The notes beneath the pieces are model-generated. The model was not told the DNA's origin. It saw only the letters and a list, made by a program, of their open reading frames with translations, and ran no database searches. A stretch of 64,000 nt of DNA. It comes from Agrococcus sediminis. GTDB lineage: Bacteria; Actinomycetota; Actinomycetes; Actinomycetales; Microbacteriaceae. The stretch covers positions 1 to 64,000 of the forward strand of contig NZ_VOIR01000012.1 in the NCBI RefSeq assembly GCF_007923295.1, written 5' to 3'. Positions 10,001 to 17,533 of the stretch are shown here, piece by piece. Within the stretch, counting starts at the first letter, position 1; the number at the start of each line of letters is the position of its first letter. The position numbers and the translations under genes were made by a program.

Positions 10001-10404
10001 AGAAAGTCAAGGCGCGCGGCCCTTGCGTCTGCAAAAGCGTGTCTCCGCTGCGCCTCGTAGTAGTCCTGCTCGAAGATGCGCGAGCTCTGCAGCAGGACGT
10101 CGAGCACGTCCAGGCCCACGTCGTTCGAACTGCCGTCGCGCTGCGGCATCGCCTGCCCACCCCGTCTATCAGCGCTTGCACGAGGCGCCTGCCTCTGCGC
10201 TAGCGCGATGCGCTTCAGCCATCGCTGCGACTTGATTGCGCTTCGGCGCTGGTAGAAGGCCAGCATCACGATCGCAGGCAACAGGATGGCCACCGTGACG
10301 CCCGAGCCACGATCCGCAGTCCACGCTAGAACGGTGCCGAGCGCAACGGTCGCCACGATTGCCGCAAGGATCGCGGCGCGTCTTGCTCGAGCCAAACCTG
10401 TCAT
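7084..10404 (-). CDS. Large three-domain glycosyltransferase (GT2-GT2-GTB), both GT2 domains intact
   Basis: An 1106-residue paralogue of the gene at 2042-5452. After an N-terminal pair of hydrophobic segments (residues 9-51) come a first GT2 domain (from about 285: SVIMPVWNR, VVDDGSED, FLDSDNIW near 366), a second GT2 domain (from about 515: SIVIPMKDQP, VVDNGSS, FLNNDT near 604 and GMEDVDFCLR), and a CgeB-like GT-B domain (about 798 to the end, FIQNRIFDALACAAP). All three carry plausible catalytic residues, so it may add two or three sugars in sequence. It begins 16 bases after the wecC stop with a GGGAGGA ribosome site, and the pair is one operon. Confidence 0.85.
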   Translation of the reverse strand: MTGLARARRAAILAAIVATVALGTVLAWTADRGSGVTVAILLPAIVMLAFYQRRSAIKSQRWLKRIALAQRQAPRASADRRGGQAMPQRDGSSNDVGLDVLDVLLQSSRIFEQDYYEAQRRHAFADARAARLDFLGSGMGRLESPNRLLDPARLPGTLQQRYREGDLVALLEFLRQSPASLPGLSDSFSPSMVEASAEHLRTHPGGALGWFVENARHDDLLPSRKVHARWSQFTAATESAVAAEHARWRLDEARWTAVWDEAAEKSWKRTLNASRRSAAEPSELVSVIMPVWNRRRAVRKAIASVQAQRWSAWELIVVDDGSEDGSFEAVQAIAELDRRIKVVRSEHAGVSAARNRGLDLAGGSWVAFLDSDNIWREDFLSCGIAALQRSSGLIGHAVLKSQRADAARYLAFEGGRDELLTKNHIDLNSLIVHRSLLERVGRFDESLRRWVDHDFALRLSEHAVPELLPFVGCEYSDSDDVNRISERESGDWERVVLDKAWSRWEEAQSCVEGRVSGRVSIVIPMKDQPDMTVRAVRAALETTRVLDVEVVVVDNGSSFASRVQLASALCGEARVRVAYINRNLDFSIGSNVGLSRSTGQFVVFLNNDTIVRPGWLTPLVDALQSRDVAGVQPLLVYPDNSIQTGGTVWVEDNVLPVHFMTGHPPEDAAGLELDEFPALTAAALAVRAHEALALHGFDPRYRNGMEDVDFCLRLRELHGGVFRVLPRAQVVHDEGRTPGRSRHKDENRRLFMDRWSGRLPRPSHEIFRNHGLVLAEIEHDNMAIPSPLPRFHFDRGELPARWGIRHAAPGGAAGDAWGDTIFVAALADALRAEGKNVVTYRDGANERLDDMHDDVSVVLRGKKRLPPVPGACNILWVISHPDEVSDEELAEFDIVYAASASWAARRSKDSGVEIRTLLQCTDATRFFPADRELEASRPAVFVGSVHPGRRRRVVADAVAAGVALTVIGQGWDSSLPPGVLERDFVDSARLAEVYRSASRVLADHWRTMADEGFIQNRIFDALACAAPVISDPVQGLDETFGGAVAIYNSQEDLAKFCAASFSHPAGDWAARRALAQSIRSQHSFDARATTLVSHVDEMRHEGIRTT

Positions 10405-10420
10405 CCGTCCTCCCGCACGC

Positions 10421-11665
10421 TCATCGCAGCAAGCCCTTCGTGTCGACGACGACCTTGCCGGTCAGGGCTTTCGGATCCAGTTGCTTGAAGAGCTGATGGT
10501 CGACCAAGATCAGAACCACATCGGCGAGCGCTATTGCCTCGTTCAACTCCGCAAGCTCTACGTTAGCCAGCGACTCGAGCTCGCTGGGCAGCCGCTCGAT
10601 GTGAGGTTCCACCACCAGCAGGCGCGCTTCAGGAAGCTTCTCGGCCAAGCGCCCGACGATCGCGCGGGACGGCGACTCACGCAGGTCTTCGATGTCGGCT
10701 TTGAAAGCGATGCCAAGCGCGACGATCCTCGGTGCTCGGAACGCAGACGCCTCTGCGACCACTTTCTCCACCACGAAGTCGGGCTTCTGGTCATTGACCT
10801 CACGGGCAAGGCGAATAAGGCGCGCTTCATCTGGCGCCGCGGAGACGATGAACCATGGGTCCACCGCGATGCAATGCCCCCCGACTCCGGGTCCCGGCTG
10901 CAGGATGTTCACCCTCGGGTGCCGATTCGCCAGCTCGATGAGCTCCCAAACGTCGATCCCGAGTCGATCGCAGATGACGGACAACTCGTTCGCGAAGGCG
11001 ATATTGACATCTCTGAACGAGTTCTCAGCAAGCTTTGCCATCTCGGACGTGCGGGCATCGGTCACGAGCAGCGAACCCTTGCAGAAGGTGGCATACAGAG
11101 CGCGGGCGCGCTCACCGGCTAGCGGCGTAACGCCACCGATGATGCGGTCGTTATCGACGATCTCTGTCATAATCCGGCCAGGCAAGACGCGTTCAGGACA
11201 GTGTGCGAAATACAGGCTGTTCGGCATGCCACCATCGCCTGACAGATCTGGTCGCTGCTCGAGTACGAATGCAGCCATTTCTTCCGTCAACCCTGGGGGC
11301 GATGTCGACTCCAGGATGATCAGCTCATCACCGCGGAGCACAGGCGCAATAGCGGCAGCGGCAGCCCGAACGAAGCTCGGGTCGACGTCTCGATCGTGCC
11401 CGAACGGAGTCGGCACCGCGACGATGAAGACGTCAGCGGCGGGCACGTCCAGTTGCGCCGACAGCCTACCCTGCGCCACGACGCCAGCAACCACAGACTC
11501 AAGGTCGGGTTCGACAAATGGAACCCTGCCGGCGTTGATCTCGGCAACGCGGTGCGCGTCGACGTCAACGCCGATGACTCTGCTGCCATTCGCGGCCAAG
11601 ATTGCAGCGCTAGGCAAACCGATATAACCGAGTCCGATGACACACACTGTGCTGGACGATTCCAT
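10421..11665 (-). CDS. wecC: UDP-N-acetyl-D-mannosamine dehydrogenase (WecC-type)
   Basis: Oxidises UDP-ManNAc twice at C6 to UDP-ManNAcA using NAD+, giving an acidic sugar donor for surface polysaccharides. The 414-residue protein has the N-terminal Rossmann motif VIGLGYIGLP, the SPPGLTEE and HCPERVLPG segments, ENSFRDVNIAFANE, and the catalytic-cysteine segment GPGVGGHCIAVDPWF. The frame stays open to 11905, but the extra 80 residues are unlike the family and would run through the divergent promoter, so ATG 11665 is chosen. Other UDP-sugar dehydrogenases (UDP-Glc, UDP-GlcNAc) are close relatives. The WecC choice rests on the overall pattern and is fairly but not completely secure. Confidence 0.82.
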   Translation of the reverse strand: MESSSTVCVIGLGYIGLPSAAILAANGSRVIGVDVDAHRVAEINAGRVPFVEPDLESVVAGVVAQGRLSAQLDVPAADVFIVAVPTPFGHDRDVDPSFVRAAAAAIAPVLRGDELIILESTSPPGLTEEMAAFVLEQRPDLSGDGGMPNSLYFAHCPERVLPGRIMTEIVDNDRIIGGVTPLAGERARALYATFCKGSLLVTDARTSEMAKLAENSFRDVNIAFANELSVICDRLGIDVWELIELANRHPRVNILQPGPGVGGHCIAVDPWFIVSAAPDEARLIRLAREVNDQKPDFVVEKVVAEASAFRAPRIVALGIAFKADIEDLRESPSRAIVGRLAEKLPEARLLVVEPHIERLPSELESLANVELAELNEAIALADVVLILVDHQLFKQLDPKALTGKVVVDTKGLLR

Positions 11666-11816
11666 GCGATTCCTTCTGCTCGACGGAGCACCCGGCCGAC
11701 TGGCGCCCCTTAGCCGATTCCAATGTACCCACCCCTCAGCGCGCTCCACGCGCAGCAGGGTCGCCCTGGCTAGGCTTGGTACGTGGCCAACCTCCTCAAC
11801 GACCTTCTGGAGTGCT

Positions 11817-12593
11817 GTGGCTGAGCATGACCGGGCGAGCGCCCGGATCCTTGTGTACGGCAGCTGCGTCGCCCGCGACACCGTCGAGTTCGCGGCGTCC
11901 GACACTGTCGACCTGCGCGGCTACATCGCCCGCCAGTCGCTCATCTCGGCGGGCAACGACGCCTCGACGCACCTCCCGGAGCACATGACGGTGTCGTCGA
12001 AGTTCCAGGAGCGCATGATCCGCGCCGACTTCTCCGGCGGGCTCTTCTCGCGGCTCGAGACGCTCGCCGCCGACGTCGACGTGCTGCTGTGGGATCTCGC
12101 CGACGAGCGCCACGGCGTCTACCGCTTCGCCGACGGCACCGTCGCGACCCGCAGCATCGACACCATCCGCATCCCCGAGCTCGAGGAGCGCTTCGCCGAG
12201 GCCGAGCACATCGAGTTCGGTACCGATGAGCACTTCGCCATCTGGTCGTGGCACGTCCACGACTTCGTGCAGCGCCTGCGCGCGCTCGACCTCTTCGTGC
12301 GCACCGTCGTGCTGGAGGTGCCGTGGGCGGTGCTCACGACAGAGGGCAAGCCCTCCCCCTGGAGCATGGGCGTGCGCGCCGCCGAGGCGAACAAGCGCTA
12401 CCGCCCCTACTACGACCATCTGCGGTCACTCGGCTTCCGCATGGTCGAGCTGCCTGAGGAGGTCGTGCTCGCCGACCCCGAGCACAAGTGGGGCCTCGCC
12501 CCGTTCCACTACACGCCGGCGGTCTACCGCGAGGTGCTGCGGCAGCTGCGCGAGGTGCACGGCGTGGCAGGCCTCGAGGACGCCGGCGCCTGA
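11817..12593 (+). CDS. DUF6270 domain protein
   Basis: A 258-residue protein starting at GTG 11817, with GGAG four bases upstream. The N-terminal ILVYGSCVARD motif is the hallmark of DUF6270, a family often found among polysaccharide genes; the GSC-x-x-RD arrangement recalls a GDSL/SGNH-type nucleophile block, though here a cysteine follows the serine. A late HKWGLAPFHYTPAVYREV segment could supply the His of such a site. No membrane segment or signal is seen. The gene is divergent from wecC, with about 150 bases for two promoters, and sits where GC returns to host level. The function is unknown; hydrolase or acyl-transfer activity is only a guess. Confidence 0.72.
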   Translation: MAEHDRASARILVYGSCVARDTVEFAASDTVDLRGYIARQSLISAGNDASTHLPEHMTVSSKFQERMIRADFSGGLFSRLETLAADVDVLLWDLADERHGVYRFADGTVATRSIDTIRIPELEERFAEAEHIEFGTDEHFAIWSWHVHDFVQRLRALDLFVRTVVLEVPWAVLTTEGKPSPWSMGVRAAEANKRYRPYYDHLRSLGFRMVELPEEVVLADPEHKWGLAPFHYTPAVYREVLRQLREVHGVAGLEDAGA

Positions 12594-12615
12594 GCGCCCT
12601 CCTTCCCGGAGCGCG

Positions 12616-14505
12616 TCAGACCAGCACGTGCTCCGCGGCCAGGCCGAAGCTCAGCACCTGGCTGTTCGCCAGGATCCGCTCGTCCTCGGTGCTCCAGGTG
12701 TGCCCGTCCCGGGCGCCGCGCATCTGGATGAAGCCGAAGCGGTCGGCGCTGTAGATGCCGCCTCCAGCCGCGAGGATGCCGCGCTGGAAGGTGGTGTCCT
12801 CCCCCAGCGTGCGATCCTCGAACGGCGTCGCGAGCCACGTCGAGCGCGGGCCGACCATCGTCGGGCCGCCGACGAGATCCACCCACCGGTGCTCGCGATG
12901 CGGGTTCTGCAGCACGGTGGCGCCCACCGCCTCGAGGTGCAGATAGCGCGCCTCCTTGCCGACCAGCTCCGCCCCCGAGTAGTCGAGCGCGAAGCACGCG
13001 TCGGCGAGGTAGTGCTCGCCGTAGAGGTCGTCGTCGTCGAGCTTCGCGATCACGTCGCCGTCGCTCGCCGCGACGAGCGCGTTGAGGTTGGCGCCGAGCG
13101 AGCGATCCATACCTGCGCGCAGCACGACCAGTTCGGCGAGCCCCGCCTCGCGTGCGAGCGCCTGCAGCTCGGCCTCGTCCTGGTCGAAGCCATGCAGCAG
13201 CAGCAGCAGCTGCACGTCGACGCCCACCTGCTTCGCCGCGGTACGGATGATGCCGGACACGAGGTGCGGGCGGATGGTCGGGGCGATCACGCTGACGCTG
13301 GGCCGCCGCCACGCGGCAGGGTCGTCGACCCCGAGCGCGCCGAGCACCTGTGTCGCACGATGCGAGAAGGTGTGGTGCCGCCAGATGTGGCGCTGCGCCA
13401 GATGCACCTGCCGGTCGCGCAGCTCGGGGCTGCGCACGAGGGCGCGCAGCATGAGCTCCGCCTCCTCCCGATCGTCGACGATCGTCACCTCGCCGTTGGG
13501 GAACCAGTGCTCCACCGCGGCGCTGCGCGTCGACACGACGGGCGTGCCGCTCGCGAGGATCTCGAAGACGCGGCGCGCGAGCATAGTCGGGCTGTCGACG
13601 ACCGAGTTCACGTTGAGCATGACCTTGTGCGCGCGGTACGCGGTCAGCATCCGCTCGTAGTCGAGGGAACCGCGCACGTACGGCAGGAAGGCCTCCGGGA
13701 AGCGGTACTTCGGGTCGTTCTCGAAGCGGGAGTAGATGTCGAAGCCGATCCCACGCCGCTCGGCGACGTCGGCGGCCGCGCCCAGCAGCAGATCCATCTG
13801 CGCCTGGCGCTCGGGGAACTTGTGCGACCAGTAGCTGCCGCCGAAGCCGATGTCGCGCACCTGGTGCAGGCCGCGCTGCCGCATCGGGTGGTGCAGCGCC
13901 GGCTGCGCCGCGAACGCGAGCTCCTCGACCCGGTCGTGGCCGAGCGCCGCGCGGTAGCGGTCGATCAGCGCCGCATCGGTGGTGAACACCTGGTCGAAGA
14001 TGCGCGCCGTGTCGAGGAAGTCCTCGAAGTGCGGCGGATCCTCCTTGTTCCAGAAGGCGGTCGGGATGCCCTGCTCGCGGCAGTGCGCGACGAGCGCGCG
14101 CAAGGGCTCGCTCGGGGCCTTCGAGCCCGTCAGCTGGTAGCGCCAGGCGCCGCCGGAGCCGGCCCAGGCTGACTCGACGAGCAGCAGGTCGATCGGCGCC
14201 TCTCCGAGCTGCCGCCGCCAGCCGTCGGGCGTGAGCTCGACGACCTCGAACTCGTACCCCCACGCGCTCGCCGAGAAGGTGTCCATGATCACGCCGACCC
14301 GCACGCCCGGGCGCCGCGTCGGCCGGTCGGCGACGGGCCAGACCGGCATGTCGTCGGTGAGGCTCCTCCGGGCGACGGGCACGACGTCGCCGTTCCGCGC
14401 CGCGGCCCCGCGTCGCAGGCGCCACGAGCGCAACTGCTGCACGCCTCCCTTGCGCAGATGCCACAGGCCGGTCCTCAGGGTCTGCAGCGTCTTCACGGTC
14501 TCCAT
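12616..14505 (-). CDS. Two-domain glycosyltransferase (CgeB-like GT-B plus GT2)
   Basis: A 629-residue soluble protein. Residues about 68-390 form a CgeB/spore-maturation-like GT-B domain (VGVIMDTFSASAWGYEF at its start, ARRVFEILASGTPVVST near its end). Residues about 400-600 form a GT2-like domain (VSVIAPTIRP, LGANLNALVAASDGDVIAKL, then a DDDD metal-binding run and LGEDTTFQRG). The domain order is the reverse of the two giant transferases upstream. It converges with the DUF6270 gene (23-base gap) and diverges from galE. Base composition is host-like, so it probably belongs to the resident polysaccharide pathway. The substrate is not predictable. Confidence 0.8.
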   Translation of the reverse strand: METVKTLQTLRTGLWHLRKGGVQQLRSWRLRRGAAARNGDVVPVARRSLTDDMPVWPVADRPTRRPGVRVGVIMDTFSASAWGYEFEVVELTPDGWRRQLGEAPIDLLLVESAWAGSGGAWRYQLTGSKAPSEPLRALVAHCREQGIPTAFWNKEDPPHFEDFLDTARIFDQVFTTDAALIDRYRAALGHDRVEELAFAAQPALHHPMRQRGLHQVRDIGFGGSYWSHKFPERQAQMDLLLGAAADVAERRGIGFDIYSRFENDPKYRFPEAFLPYVRGSLDYERMLTAYRAHKVMLNVNSVVDSPTMLARRVFEILASGTPVVSTRSAAVEHWFPNGEVTIVDDREEAELMLRALVRSPELRDRQVHLAQRHIWRHHTFSHRATQVLGALGVDDPAAWRRPSVSVIAPTIRPHLVSGIIRTAAKQVGVDVQLLLLLHGFDQDEAELQALAREAGLAELVVLRAGMDRSLGANLNALVAASDGDVIAKLDDDDLYGEHYLADACFALDYSGAELVGKEARYLHLEAVGATVLQNPHREHRWVDLVGGPTMVGPRSTWLATPFEDRTLGEDTTFQRGILAAGGGIYSADRFGFIQMRGARDGHTWSTEDERILANSQVLSFGLAAEHVLV

Positions 14506-14599
14506 CCACGGTCGCGTCGTGCTCTGCCCGCCATCCTAGGCGGCTGCACGAGCGGCCTCATTAGGCTGAAGCGACCCCTGAACGTGATCTGGAGAGTGC

Positions 14600-15619
14600 A
14601 TGCGCGTCCTTCTGACTGGCGGAGCCGGCTACATCGGCTCCCACACAGCCATCGCGCTGCTCGAGAGCGGGCATGACGTCGTCGTGCTCGATGACTTCTC
14701 GAACTCCAGCTCCGAAGCGATCAGTCGCGCCGGCGAGATCGCAGGCCGAGAGATACCGCTGGTCCGTGGCGACGCGGCCGATCGTTCGCTGGTGTTGGAG
14801 GTGCTGCGCGGCTACCAGATCGATGCGGTCGTGCATTTCGCAGGCCGGAAGTCGGTCGGCGAATCGGTGGATGACCCGCTTCGGTACTACAGCGTCAACC
14901 TCGGCAGCGCTCTCGCGACGCTGGTAGCGATGGCCGACGCGGGAGTGCACCGGTTCGTGTTCTCGTCCTCCGCGACGGTCTACGAGCGGCCGGGCGAGGG
15001 GTTGGTCGAGCATGACCCGGTCGGCATCGACCTGCCGAACCCGTACGGGCGCACGAAGGCGATGATCGAGGCCATCATCGCCGACGCGGCGAGAGCCGAC
15101 GCCCGGCTTCACGCAGCGGTGCTCCGCTACTTCAACCCGGTCGGCGCGCACCCCTCCGGCCGCATCGGAGAGGACCCCAAGGGCGTCCCGAACAACCTGA
15201 TGCCGTTCGTCGCCCAGGTGGCGGTCGGCGAGCGCGAGCGGGTGCGCGTCTTCGGCGACGACTACCCGACCGCCGACGGCACAGGCGTGCGCGACTACAT
15301 CCACGTCGTCGACCTCGCGCTAGGGCACGTCGCGGCGCTTGAAGCACTCGAGCCCGGTCTCTTCACGGTGAACCTCGGCACCGGTCGCGGCGCATCGGTG
15401 TTCGACGTGCTGCGAGCCTTTGAGGCGGTCGCGGACCGCGCGGTGCCGTACGAGGTCGTCGAGCGACGTCCTGGCGACGCAGCGGTCTCGACGGCTGATC
15501 CCTCGCTCGCGCACCAGCGCCTCGGCTGGAAGGCCCAGCGGTCGCTCGACGATGCCGTGCGGGACGCATGGCGGTGGCAACGGGCGAACCCGCACGGCTA
15601 CCGCGAAGGTGAAGAGTAG
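14600..15619 (+). CDS. galE: UDP-glucose 4-epimerase
   Basis: Interconverts UDP-glucose and UDP-galactose using bound NAD+, supplying galactose for glycans. The 339-residue length matches the family. Visible motifs are the Rossmann GGAGYIGSH at residue 7, VVHFAGRKSVGES, the SSSATVY serine, NPYGRTK (YxxxK catalytic pair), RYFNPVGAHPSG and GTGVRDYIHVVDL. The start is ATG 14600. The gene stands alone between divergent and convergent neighbours. Related epimerases acting on GlcNAc or uronic acids exist, but the sequence reads as classical GalE. Confidence 0.93.
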   Translation: MRVLLTGGAGYIGSHTAIALLESGHDVVVLDDFSNSSSEAISRAGEIAGREIPLVRGDAADRSLVLEVLRGYQIDAVVHFAGRKSVGESVDDPLRYYSVNLGSALATLVAMADAGVHRFVFSSSATVYERPGEGLVEHDPVGIDLPNPYGRTKAMIEAIIADAARADARLHAAVLRYFNPVGAHPSGRIGEDPKGVPNNLMPFVAQVAVGERERVRVFGDDYPTADGTGVRDYIHVVDLALGHVAALEALEPGLFTVNLGTGRGASVFDVLRAFEAVADRAVPYEVVERRPGDAAVSTADPSLAHQRLGWKAQRSLDDAVRDAWRWQRANPHGYREGEE

Positions 15620-15631
15620 CTCGATCCCGCT

Positions 15632-16291
15632 TCAGGCCGCGTTCGCGCGCGCGAGCGAGGCCAGCGCGACGACCAGTCGGTCGACCTGCCGTGCCACCGC
15701 ATCCGCCGACCGCCGGTAGACGGCCGCCGATCGCCGATACGGATCCTCGATGTCGAGGTCGGCCCGCTGCGCGTGGTCGATCATCGAGCGGTCGGCGCAC
15801 GCTGCGACGACGCGCGACAGGAAGGCGGGGATGCCGTCCTCGCCGAGCGGCCGCACCTGCGCGCCGCGATGGCCGGCGGCGACTCGCTCCGCCAGGCACG
15901 CGAACTCGACGAGCGTGAACGCCCGTCGATGCGCGGTCGGCGCCGCGGCGACGGCGGCGCTGCGATGCTCGCGCGCGAGGGCGAGCACCAGGTCGGCGCG
16001 CTCGACGAGCGCGGGCTGCAGCCGCCGGGCGCGGTGGCCGTCGGCCCCGTGCAGGCCGAGACGGCCCGCCTCCGCCACCGCGAGCGGCTCCATACGATGG
16101 CCGTCGATCGCCATCATGCCGGCGCTCGTCACCTCGATCACTGCCGGGTCCCACCCGGGGAAGGCGCTCGGCAGGCGCTGCCGCAGCAGCAGCTCGGCCT
16201 GCGGCGAGCGGCAGATGTTGCCGGTGCAGACGGTGAGGATGCGGAACGTGGGCGCCGTCGACCGGATCATCGCGTGTCGAGGTCCCGTCAT
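15632..16291 (-). CDS. Low-molecular-weight protein-tyrosine-phosphatase family protein
   Basis: Contains the N-terminal phosphate-binding loop CTGNICRSP (C-x5-R-S), which defines low-molecular-weight tyrosine phosphatases, and a C-terminal IEDPYRRS whose Asp-Pro is the usual general acid. Such enzymes dephosphorylate tyrosine kinases in exopolysaccharide assembly, consistent with the flanking galE and glycosyltransferases. About 219 residues from ATG 16291; ATG 16270 is an alternative and neither has a clear ribosome site. The middle of the protein is longer than in the shortest family members. Arsenate-reductase relatives share the loop, but the Asp-Pro context favours a phosphatase. Confidence 0.82.
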   Translation of the reverse strand: MTGPRHAMIRSTAPTFRILTVCTGNICRSPQAELLLRQRLPSAFPGWDPAVIEVTSAGMMAIDGHRMEPLAVAEAGRLGLHGADGHRARRLQPALVERADLVLALAREHRSAAVAAAPTAHRRAFTLVEFACLAERVAAGHRGAQVRPLGEDGIPAFLSRVVAACADRSMIDHAQRADLDIEDPYRRSAAVYRRSADAVARQVDRLVVALASLARANAA

Positions 16292-16454
16292 GATCCGAAC
16301 GGTAGACCCGGCGCCGTCGCGGCGGGCGGTGCTCGGCGAGGGCTGATCGAGGCTTCGCACACGGGTGCGGATGCAGTGTGGTCGGTGCTGAGGATCGGTG
16401 CCGTTGCGCGCCCTTCATCAGGTCGCGCAAAGCCTCCCGCGACAGACTCGACGC

Positions 16455-16949
16455 ATGCCCTCCGAGCCTCGCGTCGTCGTCGTGCCCCGCGCGCGACGTG
16501 CGCCGCTGCGGCGGCTCGGCATCGTCGGACTGCTGCTCGGCATCCCCGTGGTGCTCGTCGTGACGCTGTGGCCGACGCACTTCCTGCTGCGGGCGAAGCC
16601 GCGCGTCGTGCGCGGCATCGAGTGGCTGCAGGCGCGCGACCTCGCCGACTGGCTGAGCTGGACGCGGCTCGAGGTGCTCGCCAACGTCGCGATGTTCGTG
16701 CCGCTCGCGCTCCTGCTCGTCTTCGTGCTCGGCGCCCGGCGCTGGTGGATCGCGGTCGCGCTGTGCGTCGCGCTCAGCCTCGGCGTCGAGGTGGTGCAGC
16801 ACTTCCTGCCTGGGCGCGTGGCCTCCGTGCGCGACATCGTCGCCAACAGCATCGGTGCGCTGCTGGGGGCGCTGCTCGGCGTCGTCGTTCGGGCTGTGCA
16901 GCGTCGCGGGGCGCTCGCAGAGGCGCAGCGCCGAGCCAGCGCGGGCTGA
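16455..16949 (+). CDS. VanZ family membrane protein
   Basis: A 164-residue protein with four hydrophobic helices (around residues 20-40, 70-90, 95-115 and 130-148). The segment LANVAMFVPLALLL followed by a charged turn and SLGVEVVQHFLPGRVASVRDIVANSIGALLG is diagnostic of VanZ-like proteins, including the E-x-x-Q and D-I-x-x-N-x-x-G elements. Some relatives lower teicoplanin binding; most have no assigned role. ATG 16455 is preferred over an upstream start at 16398, because the added residues are not membrane-like. It converges on the MarR regulator gene 30 bases downstream. Confidence 0.8.
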   Translation: MPSEPRVVVVPRARRAPLRRLGIVGLLLGIPVVLVVTLWPTHFLLRAKPRVVRGIEWLQARDLADWLSWTRLEVLANVAMFVPLALLLVFVLGARRWWIAVALCVALSLGVEVVQHFLPGRVASVRDIVANSIGALLGALLGVVVRAVQRRGALAEAQRRASAG

Positions 16950-16979
16950 GACGCCCACGAGTCGCCGCGACCGCGCGCG

Positions 16980-17402
16980 TCAGGGCCGGTCGCGCTCGAG
17001 CGTCGATGCCAGGATCAGCGCCGCCCGCTCCAGCGCCGCGCGCTCGCGCCGCCCGAGGTGGGTGAAGCGCGGCTCGAGCAGCACGCCGTCGGCCTCGCGC
17101 TGCGCGTCCCGGGCGGCGATGCCCGCGGCCGTCGGCTCCAGCCGGGTCGTCCGTGCTGAGCCGCGCCGGCGCATCCAGCCCGCCTCCTCGGCCTGCCGCA
17201 CGAGCGCCGTCATCGTCGGCTGCGCGACGTGGCAGCGGCGTGCGAGCGCGGTGACACCCATCGGGCCCTCGAGCTGCAGCACGACGAGCGCGCGCACGGT
17301 CACCGGCGACATGCGGTGCGCAGTGCGCTCGCCTGCCAGCCGACCGAGCAGATGGCCGCTCTCGGCGAGCCGCACGAGGGTGGTTGCGAGTCTGGTGGGC
17401 AT
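16980..17402 (-). CDS. MarR family transcriptional regulator
   Basis: A 140-residue winged-helix regulator. The helix-turn-helix covers MGVTALARRCHVAQPTMTAL, followed by a wing with RRRGSARTTRLEPTAAG, the usual MarR order. No cysteine stands at an obvious redox-sensing position near the N-terminus. It diverges from the HNH gene across 131 bases, so it may control itself or that gene. No clear palindromic operator was found by eye. The ligand is unknown. Confidence 0.85.
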   Translation of the reverse strand: MPTRLATTLVRLAESGHLLGRLAGERTAHRMSPVTVRALVVLQLEGPMGVTALARRCHVAQPTMTALVRQAEEAGWMRRRGSARTTRLEPTAAGIAARDAQREADGVLLEPRFTHLGRRERAALERAALILASTLERDRP

Positions 17403-17533
17403 GGCGCGACTCTATAGCGACCAGATGCCTGAACGGCACGCCTGCGCAAGTCTAAGCGAGACTGTGGAAAGTTCGCGCGTGTCGTAGATACGTTCGATAG
17501 ACTAGCCGCATTCCAACGTTGGAGGGGGCGACC

